In this document: positions 1 through 6,841 of the stretch, piece after piece
Layout of the letters: each line of letters begins with the position of its first letter
Numbering within the stretch: position 1 is the first letter of the stretch
From: Acidobacteriota bacterium
GTDB lineage: Bacteria > Acidobacteriota > Vicinamibacteria > Vicinamibacterales > CAVVIG01
DNA length: 33,923 nucleotides
Reading direction: 5' to 3'
Assembly (NCBI GenBank): GCA_018268955.1
Contig: JAFDVO010000008.1
Span: 86,988-120,910, forward strand
The notes under the pieces: generated by a model
Told to the model about the DNA's origin: nothing
Seen by the model: only the letters and a program-made list of their open reading frames with translations
The model's database searches: none
Program-made: the position numbers and the translations under genes

Positions 1-20
1 TCCACGGCCGGCGTCTGCGC

Positions 21-26
21 TACGAT
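21..26 (+). promoter_or_regulatory. candidate -10 hexamer TACGAT
   Basis: The hexamer TACGAT lies 9 nt before the ATG at 36. The pattern matches other units in this window, where a TANNNT hexamer sits 6-10 nt before the start codon. This predicts a leaderless or nearly leaderless transcript. No -35 can be judged because the window begins here. Confidence 0.35.
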
Positions 27-35
27 GCGCTGACC

Positions 36-1106
36 ATGACCGCACAGTCGCCGTACCGCTCACTCCTTGCGGCCACGCTGCTCGTCGGCGCCCTAAGTGC
101 TGACTTTGCCGCGCCGGTGAGCGCGCAGGAGTTTACGGCGACGCGCGTCGCGGAGAATCCGCTCGTCACGGTGAACAGCTCCGCGACGCTGGGCGGCAAC
201 GTGAACGGTCCCACCGTGATCCGCGTGCCCGACTGGGTCGAACATCCGCTCGGCCGCTACTACATGTACTTCGCCAATCACATGGGCGAGTTCATCCGGC
301 TGGCGTATGCCGACGCGGTTACCGGCCCGTGGCACGTGTACGAGCCAGGTGTGCTGCACGTCCGCGACACGGCGTTCTACAGGTCGCAGCCGGATCCGCA
401 GGAAACCCTGGCCGACTTCTACACGCACGTGGCGTCGCCAGACATCCTCGTTGACCCTGGACGCCGCCGTTTCGTGATGTGGCTGCACGGGTGGTGGACG
501 AACGGGGAGCGATGGCCGAGCGACCCGCGTGAGGCGCGCGCCTGGGCACGGCAGCGGGGGTACGGGCAGTTCACGCAGGCGGCGGAGTCGACCGACGGCA
601 TCCACTTCGAGGTGCGCCCGGCCATCACCAGGCAGAGCTACCTGCGCGTGTTCCAGCACGGCGGCTGGTTCTACGGCGTGACGCGGCTTGGCCAGCTCGC
701 GCGGTCGACGGATCCGCTTGGCAGCTTCGAGGTCGGGCCGAACCCGTTCCGCGACACCGCGTACGCGAACCGTGTCCGGCATGTGGGGCTTCTCCTGCGC
801 GGCGATCGGCTGCACGTGTTCTTCACTGGGATCGGCGACGCACCTGAGCGTGTGCTCGTGTCCACGATCGAGCTGACGGCCGACTGGAGCACCTGGCGCG
901 CGAGCGCACCACAGGATGTGCTGCGCCCGGAGGCGCCGTACGAGTGCATCGACAGGCCCGTCGCGCCGTCCGAACCCGGCGATGTCGAGGAGCCCGTTCG
1001 CCAGATCCGTGATCCCTTCGTGTTCGACGAGCAGGGGAGGACGATGCTCTTCTACTCAACGTGCGGCGAGCAGGGCATCGCGGCCGCCGAGCTGATGGTG
1101 CGGTAG
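36..1106 (+). CDS. secreted five-bladed beta-propeller, glycoside hydrolase-like protein
   Basis: The 356-residue protein starts with a signal peptide (about residues 1-30, cleavage after VSA before QEF). The mature part has the look of the GH43/GH32/DUF377-type beta-propeller: an NGP-containing strand at 57-59 followed by VIRVPDW, repeated aromatic strands such as RYYMYFA (74-80), a SPDILVD segment (134-140), and a final blade with IRDPFVFDE and MLFYSTCGEQG. Such proteins usually bind or cut sugars outside the cytoplasm or in the periplasm. I cannot assign a substrate, and I did not identify a full set of catalytic acids, so a catalytically inactive sugar-binding propeller is possible. It stands alone, with a REP-like hairpin and repeat arrays downstream rather than another gene. 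Confidence 0.75.
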   Translation: MTAQSPYRSLLAATLLVGALSADFAAPVSAQEFTATRVAENPLVTVNSSATLGGNVNGPTVIRVPDWVEHPLGRYYMYFANHMGEFIRLAYADAVTGPWHVYEPGVLHVRDTAFYRSQPDPQETLADFYTHVASPDILVDPGRRRFVMWLHGWWTNGERWPSDPREARAWARQRGYGQFTQAAESTDGIHFEVRPAITRQSYLRVFQHGGWFYGVTRLGQLARSTDPLGSFEVGPNPFRDTAYANRVRHVGLLLRGDRLHVFFTGIGDAPERVLVSTIELTADWSTWRASAPQDVLRPEAPYECIDRPVAPSEPGDVEEPVRQIRDPFVFDEQGRTMLFYSTCGEQGIAAAELMVR

Positions 1107-1148
1107 CGGGCGTCTTACGGTTGGAGCGAGGTCTTTCCCTGTGAACGT

Positions 1149-1170
1149 CGGGCGGGCTGAAGCCCGCCCG
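1149..1170. repeat. REP-like perfect palindrome / possible terminator
   Basis: A 9-bp GC-only stem (arms 1149-1157 and 1162-1170) closes a TGAA tetraloop, so the core reads GGGCGGGCTGAAGCCCGCCC. It lies 43 bp after the stop of the propeller gene. There is no T run, so it is not a classical intrinsic terminator. The form resembles dispersed REP palindromes found in many GC-rich genomes. No REP-associated transposase is visible in the window. Confidence 0.6.
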
Positions 1171-1204
1171 CTACGAACGACGCTCCGAGCCGCGAGGCCC
1201 GCCT

Positions 1205-1451
1205 AGAGCCGGAAGTCCGCAGCCGGTCCCCGAAGCCGACCCGCCCGGGAGCCGGAAGCCCGAAGCCTTGAGCCTGAACTCGGAAGCTGCCGCAGGCCAC
1301 GGCGCATCGCCCATCGCCTAGCGCCCATCGCCCACCGCCCACCGCCCATGGCCTGCCAGCCGAGAGCCGACCCGCCCTGAAGCCTGAAGCCTGAAGCCCG
1401 AAGACCGTTCGCCCAACGTCTATCGCCCAATCCCCGTCCCCGAGCGTCTAT
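1205..1451. repeat. composite 7-bp tandem arrays (gcctgaa and catcgcc word families)
   Basis: This fills most of the 356-bp gap between the propeller gene and the TPR gene. Six in-phase heptads of the gccNgaa type occupy 1244-1285. Seven in-phase heptads of the catcgcc/caccgcc type occupy 1305-1353 with no indel. Four heptads (cctgaag x3, cccgaag) occupy 1376-1403. Six further heptads at 1410-1451 alternate cgcccaa and cgtctat. The last one ends on the first base of the TATAAT hexamer of the next promoter. No open reading frame with protein-like features is present on either strand here. Confidence 0.85.
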
Positions 1452-1456
1452 ATAAT
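1451..1456 (+). promoter_or_regulatory. -10 hexamer TATAAT of a predicted leaderless promoter
   Basis: A perfect TATAAT sits 6 nt before the ATG at 1463, so transcription would be expected to start at or next to that A. No TTGACA-like -35 is visible 16-18 bp upstream, where the heptad array lies. The position argues for ATG 1463 over the upstream in-frame GTG at 1457. Confidence 0.6.
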
Positions 1457-1462
1457 GTGCGA

Positions 1463-4000
1463 ATGACGCGCAAGGCGCTCGGTCTGGCCGCCGCGCTCGT
1501 GCTCGGCGTATCGTTTACCGTCGCGGTCGCGCAGGTGCGCCGCCCGTCGCAGCCGATGCCTGCGCCGCAAACGCCGGCTCAGCTGGCGCTGCGCGCCCTC
1601 AACGAAGGGCGGTACGACGAGGTCGCGTCGATCACCGGCAAGGATCAGTTCGATCCGACGCTGGTGTCCATCCACGCCCGCGCCCTCATCGCCAGGGGAC
1701 AGTACAAGGAAGCTGAGGATCTGTTGCGCCCCTCGGCCCAGCGGCAGCCGGTGAGCGACTCGGCGCTCGAATTGGGCCTGCTGCTGCGCATGCTGAGCCG
1801 GGACGAGGGTACCGCGATCCTGGGTCGCGTGGCCGATTCAGCCGCCACCGCAAACCGCGCGGCCGACCTCGCCCGCGCCGCCCGCGCCCTGCGCGCCCTG
1901 GGCCGGTTCGACGAGTCGAACGCCGCCTACCGCGACGCCGCCACGGCCGCCCCGCGCGACCCCGCCATCCAGACCGCCTGGGGTGAGATGTTCATCGAGG
2001 GGCGCTGCCAGACCTGCACGGTCGACGCGATGAAGTCCTTCGACGCAGCCCTCAAGGAAGACCCGAAGTGGACCCCCGCCATCGTCGGCATGGCCGAAGC
2101 GATGAGCGAGCAGAACCCACCGGAAGCGGTGAAGACCGCGGAGAAGGCGCTCGAGATCAATCCGTCGTCGGTCGACGCCCACCTCTTCATCGCCGCCGAA
2201 GCGGCGGATGCCGGGCACCGTGACGATGCGAGGACGTCGATCCAGAAGGCGCTCGAGGTGAACCCGAACAGCCTCGACGCGCATGCGCTGCTCGGCGCGC
2301 TCGCCTACATCGAGGACAAGACCCCGGAGTTCGAGCAGAGCATCCAGAAGGTGCTGTCGATTTCGCCGAAATACGGCGAGGCTTATCGACTCGCGGGCGA
2401 GTTCGCCGCGCACAACTACCGGTTCGACGAGGCGGTCACGCTGGTGCGCAAGGGGCTCGCGCTGGATCCCGACAACCCGCGGGCGCTGTCGGACCTCGGC
2501 ACGCACCTCCTGCGCACGGGAGACGAACAGGGCGCGCGCGCCGCGCTCGAACGGTCCTTCAAGGAGCACCCGTACGACGTCGTCTCGTACAACCTGCTCC
2601 AGATGATGGACACGCTCGACAAGTTCGTGACCATCCGTGAAGGCGATTTCGTCATCCGCATGGACAAGGCCGATGCGGTGGTCATGCAGGACTCGGTCGT
2701 CGCCCTCGCGAAGGACGCGATGGCCGCGATGACGAAGCGGTACGGCTTCACCCCGAAGGGCCCGATCCTCATCGAGATCTTCCCCAAGCACGACGACTTC
2801 GCCGTCCGCAACGTCGGACTGCCCGGCATGATCGGCGCGCTCGGCGCCTGCTTCGGGCGGGTGGTGACGATGGATTCGCCCAAGGCGCGGCCGCCGGGCG
2901 ACTTCCAGTGGGCCGGCACTCTCTGGCATGAGCTGGCGCACGTGATCACGCTGCAGATGTCCAACCAGCGCGTGCCACGCTGGCTGACGGAAGGTATCTC
3001 CGAATACGAAGAGAAAATCGCGCGTCCGGAGTGGGCGCGCGGCATGGACGTGGAGTTCGCCGGGCTGCTGAACCGCGGCCAGACGATCAAGCTGGCTGAA
3101 CTCAACGCCTCCTTCCAGGATCCGCGGCGGATCGGGCTCGCGTACTTCCAGGCCTCGCTGCTCGTCGAGCACATCGTCGCCACCTACGGCGATGAAGGGC
3201 TGCACAAGCTGCTGCGTGCCTACGGTCAGGGGCTCGAGACCGATGCCGCCATGAAAGCGGCCATCGGCGTTGGCCTCGCGGACATGCAGGCGGCCTTCGA
3301 TCGCCGCATGGAAGACAAATACGGGACGATGCGCGCCGCGCTGAAGGAGCCGCCAGAGGGGGTGAACCCGGCGAAGATGTCGCTCGACGAGGTCAAGGCG
3401 TACGCGGCGAAGAACCCTGATAACTACATTGCCCAGATGGCGCTTGGTGTCCAGCTCCGGAAGACGGGCGATTTCGACGGTGCTGTCGCTGCCTTCCGCA
3501 AGGCCGCCACGCTGGTGCCGCAGCAGGGCGGCGAAGACAGCCCGCATGCCCTCATCGCGGAAATCGCGCAGGCCCGTCGCGACAATGCCGGCGCCATCCA
3601 GGCCCTGCAGAGCCTCGTCGACGTGGACTTCAACAACATCGATGCGGCTCGCCAGCTCGCCAAGCTGATGCGCGACAGCGGCATGACCGAGCCGACCCGC
3701 CTCGAGCGGGTCTATACCCGCATCGTCGACATCGATCCATTCGATGCCGACGCGCGGGCGCAGCTCGGGCGTGTGCTCATGCGGCAGAACAAGGCAGACG
3801 CCGCGTCGCGTGAGTTCAAGGCGGTGGTGGCGATGAACCCGGTCGACCAGGCCGCCGCCTACACCGATCTGGCGGAAAGCTACTTCCAGAGCGGGAAGCG
3901 CGCGGAGGCCCGCAGGCAGACACTCGCGGCCCTCGAGGTTGCCCCGAGCTACGAGCGCGCACAGGACCTGCTGCTGAAGCTCGCCGAGGCACGGCCGTGA
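1463..4000 (+). CDS. TPR protein with peptidase-MA-like gluzincin domain
   Basis: About 845 residues. An N-terminal signal peptide (MTRKALGLAAALVLG..., cleavage near VAVAQ) points to export. Tetratricopeptide-like helical repeats run through the N-terminal ~370 residues and again in the last ~200. Between them is a zincin domain with HELAH (nt 2927-2941) and WLTEG, whose Glu lies 17 residues after the second His, the HEXXH...E pattern of gluzincins. A periplasmic or surface metallopeptidase held by TPR scaffolds is the natural reading. Its stop overlaps the GTG of the DUF4159 gene (GTGA), so it belongs to the MoxR block. ATG 1463 is preferred because a perfect -10 sits 6 nt upstream; GTG 1457 is the alternative. 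Confidence 0.85.
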   Translation: MTRKALGLAAALVLGVSFTVAVAQVRRPSQPMPAPQTPAQLALRALNEGRYDEVASITGKDQFDPTLVSIHARALIARGQYKEAEDLLRPSAQRQPVSDSALELGLLLRMLSRDEGTAILGRVADSAATANRAADLARAARALRALGRFDESNAAYRDAATAAPRDPAIQTAWGEMFIEGRCQTCTVDAMKSFDAALKEDPKWTPAIVGMAEAMSEQNPPEAVKTAEKALEINPSSVDAHLFIAAEAADAGHRDDARTSIQKALEVNPNSLDAHALLGALAYIEDKTPEFEQSIQKVLSISPKYGEAYRLAGEFAAHNYRFDEAVTLVRKGLALDPDNPRALSDLGTHLLRTGDEQGARAALERSFKEHPYDVVSYNLLQMMDTLDKFVTIREGDFVIRMDKADAVVMQDSVVALAKDAMAAMTKRYGFTPKGPILIEIFPKHDDFAVRNVGLPGMIGALGACFGRVVTMDSPKARPPGDFQWAGTLWHELAHVITLQMSNQRVPRWLTEGISEYEEKIARPEWARGMDVEFAGLLNRGQTIKLAELNASFQDPRRIGLAYFQASLLVEHIVATYGDEGLHKLLRAYGQGLETDAAMKAAIGVGLADMQAAFDRRMEDKYGTMRAALKEPPEGVNPAKMSLDEVKAYAAKNPDNYIAQMALGVQLRKTGDFDGAVAAFRKAATLVPQQGGEDSPHALIAEIAQARRDNAGAIQALQSLVDVDFNNIDAARQLAKLMRDSGMTEPTRLERVYTRIVDIDPFDADARAQLGRVLMRQNKADAASREFKAVVAMNPVDQAAAYTDLAESYFQSGKRAEARRQTLAALEVAPSYERAQDLLLKLAEARP

Positions 4001-4794
4001 AGCCAGCGGCGCGCCGCCTGCTGACGGCGCTCGCCGTGCTTGCGTTCACGCTGGTGCCCGCTCTGCAGCCCAGGGTCGACGCGCAGTTGCCGACTGGCGC
4101 GGACGACCGGTTCGCGGGGCTGCAGTGGCGATTCGTCCGCATCAAGTACCACTACAACACCGAGGGCACGCGGCAGGGGCAGGACTTCTACGGCGAGCCG
4201 TGGCTCATCGACGGCCCGGCCGCCGAGCAGAACCTGTCGCGGCGGCTCCGCACGGCCACGTCGATCGACGTGCTGGACCCCATCGTCCTCACGCTGGACG
4301 ACCCGCGCCTGTTCCAGAACCCCTGGATCTACTTCGTCGAGCCCGGGAATCTCGCGCTGACGGAGAGCGACGCCAAGACGCTGCGCGAGTTCCTGCTGCG
4401 CGGCGGCACCGCGCTCTTCGACGACTTCCACGGACCGTACGAGTGGGAGCACTTCGAGAAGGAGATGAAGAAGGTGTTCCCGGACCGCCAGATCGTGGAC
4501 TTTCCCAAGGACCACCCGATCTACAGCTGCTTCTACAAGCTCGATGGCTACCCGCAGGTGGCCGGGCTCGGCTCCTTCATGGCCGGCCGGAGCTGGGAAA
4601 AAGGCGGGTTCGTGGCGCACCTGCGCACGATCTTCGACGACAATCAGCGTCCCATGCTCTACATCAACTGGAACACGGACATGGGCGATGGGTGGGAATG
4701 GTCCAACGCGGAGGAGTATCCCGGCTACCTGAAGTACACGTCGCTGGCCTACCGCATGGGCATCAACGAGGTCGTCTACGCCCTCACACACTAA
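3997..4794 (+). CDS. DUF4159 domain protein, exported
   Basis: A 265-residue protein with a signal peptide (KPAARRLLTALAVLAFTLV..., cleavage near VDA before Q). The rest matches the DUF4159 pattern as I know it: FVRIKYHY near the mature N-terminus, a middle region with NPWIYFVEPGNL and LREFLLRGGTALFDDFHGP, and the C-terminal stretch with GWEWSN and YPGYLKYTSLAYRMG(I/V)N. The FLLRGG...DDF part resembles the strand/turn of glutamine-amidotransferase-like (ThuA/GATase1) folds. Its start GTG overlaps the upstream stop by 4 nt, indicating coupling. DUF4159 genes commonly accompany MoxR/DUF58/BatA genes. The biochemical role is unknown. Confidence 0.85.
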   Translation: MKPAARRLLTALAVLAFTLVPALQPRVDAQLPTGADDRFAGLQWRFVRIKYHYNTEGTRQGQDFYGEPWLIDGPAAEQNLSRRLRTATSIDVLDPIVLTLDDPRLFQNPWIYFVEPGNLALTESDAKTLREFLLRGGTALFDDFHGPYEWEHFEKEMKKVFPDRQIVDFPKDHPIYSCFYKLDGYPQVAGLGSFMAGRSWEKGGFVAHLRTIFDDNQRPMLYINWNTDMGDGWEWSNAEEYPGYLKYTSLAYRMGINEVVYALTH

Positions 4795-4809
4795 GGAACT
4801 CACGCAAGG

Positions 4810-4904
4810 CAATTGGTGATCTGGTGAACTAGTGAGCTGGTGAGTGAATTGGGAACTCACCAACTCACAACTCACCAACTCACAACTCACCAATTCACCA
4901 ATTG
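4810..4904. repeat. inverted pair of 7/8-bp tandem arrays between DUF4159 and moxR
   Basis: The left half has four octads of the ggtgaNct type (4815-4846). The right half has actcacca octads alternating with actcaca heptads (4855-4900). The halves are reverse complements of each other. The outermost 10 bp pair perfectly (CAATTGGTGA with TCACCAATTG), and so do the innermost 7 (GGTGAGT with ACTCACC) around an 8-nt loop. The whole 95-bp element can therefore fold into a long imperfect hairpin inside the operon mRNA, just before the moxR ribosome binding site. Confidence 0.85.
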
Positions 4905-4917
4905 CGAGCGTCTCCCC

Positions 4918-4921
4918 GAGG
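4918..4921 (+). promoter_or_regulatory. ribosome binding site deciding the TTG start of moxR
   Basis: GAGG lies 6 nt before TTG 4928. Upstream in-frame codons translate the repeat array and would not belong to a MoxR protein, so the TTG is the better start. Confidence 0.55.
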
Positions 4922-4927
4922 TATCTC

Positions 4928-5935
4928 TTGAACGGATCGACCAACACGGGCCCTGCCAGCGTCGAACGTGTCGCCGAAGGGCGCGAGCGCATCCTCACCG
5001 AACTCCGGAAGGTCATCGTCGGGCAGGACGACATCATCGACCACGTGCTGGTCGCGTTGTTCACGGGCGGGCACTGCCTCATCACCGGTGTGCCTGGTCT
5101 CGCGAAGACGCTGCTGATCCGCACGCTGGCCGACATCCTGGACCTGGATTTCAAGCGGATCCAGTTCACGCCGGACCTGATGCCGTCGGACATCACCGGG
5201 ACCGAAATCCTCGACGAGGACTCGGGCGGGCGTCGCCTGCGGTTCGTAAAGGGGCCGATCTTCGCGCAGATCATCCTCGCCGACGAGATCAATCGCACGC
5301 CGCCGAAGACGCAGGCGGCGCTGCTCGAGGCGATGCAGGAGTATCACGTCACCGCTGCCGGGCGGACGTACGAGCTCGAGCAGCCGTTCTTCGTGCTCGC
5401 CACCCAGAACCCGATCGAGCTCGAAGGCACCTATCCGCTGCCCGAGGCGCAGCTCGATCGCTTCATGTTCAACCTCGTCATCGACTACCTCAATGAAGAC
5501 GATGAGGTGGCGGTGGTGACGAAGACAACCGGGGCGAAGCAGGCGAGGCCCGAGCGGGTGCTGAGCGGACCGGACATCCTGCAGTTCCAGGAACTCGCGC
5601 GCGAGGTGGTCATCGCCGAAGAGGTGGCCCGCTACGCCGTGCGCCTGGTGGATGCCTCGCGTCCGGGACGTCCGGGTGCCCCGGACTTCGTGGAGAAGTG
5701 GGTGAAGTGGGGTGCCGGGCTGCGCGCGTCGCAGGCGCTCGTGCGCGGCGGCAAGGCACGCGCGCTGATGCATGGCCGCTATCACGTCTCCATCAAGGAC
5801 ATCCAGGCGCTCGCGAAGCCGATCCTGCGGCACCGCGTGATGACGAACTTCTACGCCGAATCGGAGCGGATCAACTCGGACGCGATCGTCGACCGGCTGC
5901 TCGAGGCAGTGGCCGTGCCGAAGAGCGGAATGTAA
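4928..5935 (+). CDS. moxR: MoxR-family AAA+ ATPase
   Basis: About 335 residues from TTG 4928. Walker A is GVPGLAKT (about residues 54-61). It is followed by the MoxR signature around QFTPDLMPSDITG, Walker B ILADEINR with TPPKTQAALLEAMQE, and the sensor region ATQNPIELEGTYPLPEAQLDRF. This is the canonical MoxR proper sequence, a hexameric chaperone-like ATPase that acts with VWA-domain partners. Here it precedes DUF58 and BatA-like genes, the usual arrangement. Reading from an upstream GTG (4844) would add 28 residues derived from the repeat array, including TNSQLTNSQLTNS, which I regard as untranslated leader. It ends 3 bp before the next start. Confidence 0.95.
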   Translation: MNGSTNTGPASVERVAEGRERILTELRKVIVGQDDIIDHVLVALFTGGHCLITGVPGLAKTLLIRTLADILDLDFKRIQFTPDLMPSDITGTEILDEDSGGRRLRFVKGPIFAQIILADEINRTPPKTQAALLEAMQEYHVTAAGRTYELEQPFFVLATQNPIELEGTYPLPEAQLDRFMFNLVIDYLNEDDEVAVVTKTTGAKQARPERVLSGPDILQFQELAREVVIAEEVARYAVRLVDASRPGRPGAPDFVEKWVKWGAGLRASQALVRGGKARALMHGRYHVSIKDIQALAKPILRHRVMTNFYAESERINSDAIVDRLLEAVAVPKSGM

Positions 5936-5938
5936 GCG

Positions 5939-6841
5939 ATGGCATCGGGGGCGCGGGCACGGCAATTTCTCGACCCGGCGGTCGTCGCGCGCCTCGGCAC
6001 CCTCGAACTGCGCGCCCGTACCATCGTCGAAGGCTTCCTGACCGGCCTGCACCGCAGCCCGTTCAAGGGGTTCAGCGTCGAGTTCGCCGAGTACCGGCAG
6101 TACATGCCGGGCGATGATCTCTCGACGATCGACTGGAAGGTGTACGCGCGCAGCGACCGGCACTACGTCAAGAAGTTCGAGGAGGAGACGAACCTCGACT
6201 GCCACATCCTGCTCGACGTCAGCGGGTCCATGGGCTACGGCTCGAGCGGGATCACCAAGTTCGAGTACGGCCAGTGCCTCGCCGCGTCGCTCGCCTACTT
6301 GATGAACAAGCAGCGCGACGGTGTCGGGCTCACCGCCTTCGATGAGGGCATCGTCGGCCTGCTGCCGGCCAGCGCACGGTCCGGGCACCTCCGTGCCATG
6401 CTCGTGACACTCGAGCGGCTGCGGCTCGGGCAGAAGACGAACGTCGCCAAGCCGATGCACCAGCTCGCCTCGTCGATCACGAAGCGTGGCATGGTCGTCC
6501 TCATCTCCGACCTGCTCGACGACCCGGAGCGCGTGATCAAGGGGCTGAAGCACTTCACCTTCCGCGGCACGGACGTCGTCGTCTTCCACGTGCTGGACCC
6601 GCACGAACTCGAGTTCCCCTTCGAGCGTGCGACACGGTTCCAGGACATGGAGAGCGAGGCCGAGGTGCTGGCGGTGCCAGCGGTCGTGCGCCAGCACTAC
6701 ATCGAGGCCATGCAGGCGCTCATCGACCGATACCGCCGTGAACTTGGCAGTGCCGGGATCGACTACCAGTTGCTCACCACGACGGATCCGCTCGAACTCG
6801 CGCTGATGCAGTACCTGCACACGCGGGAGCACGCCTTCTGA
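5939..6841 (+). CDS. DUF58 domain protein with VWA-like MIDAS
   Basis: A 300-residue cytoplasmic-looking protein with the DUF58 hallmarks: FAEYRQYMPGDD (49-60) followed by IDWKVYARSD (64-73), then a VWA core with the MIDAS motif DVSGSM (Asp93, Ser95, Ser97). It starts 3 bp after moxR and its stop overlaps the next ATG (TGATG), so the genes should be translated together. DUF58 proteins are the usual VWA partners of MoxR ATPases. The metal-binding motif appears intact. Confidence 0.93.
   Translation: MASGARARQFLDPAVVARLGTLELRARTIVEGFLTGLHRSPFKGFSVEFAEYRQYMPGDDLSTIDWKVYARSDRHYVKKFEEETNLDCHILLDVSGSMGYGSSGITKFEYGQCLAASLAYLMNKQRDGVGLTAFDEGIVGLLPASARSGHLRAMLVTLERLRLGQKTNVAKPMHQLASSITKRGMVVLISDLLDDPERVIKGLKHFTFRGTDVVVFHVLDPHELEFPFERATRFQDMESEAEVLAVPAVVRQHYIEAMQALIDRYRRELGSAGIDYQLLTTTDPLELALMQYLHTREHAF

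Noticed and set aside
1205..1451. Sequencing or assembly artefact as the source of the arrays
   Set aside because: Units are degenerate instead of exact copies, different families are interleaved, and the same families recur kilobases apart in both orientations, which an artefact would not produce. Long-read confirmation would still be useful.
4844..4927. N-terminal extension of MoxR from the upstream GTG
   Set aside because: It translates the repeat array into TNSQL repeats unlike any MoxR N-terminus, and a Shine-Dalgarno precedes TTG 4928.
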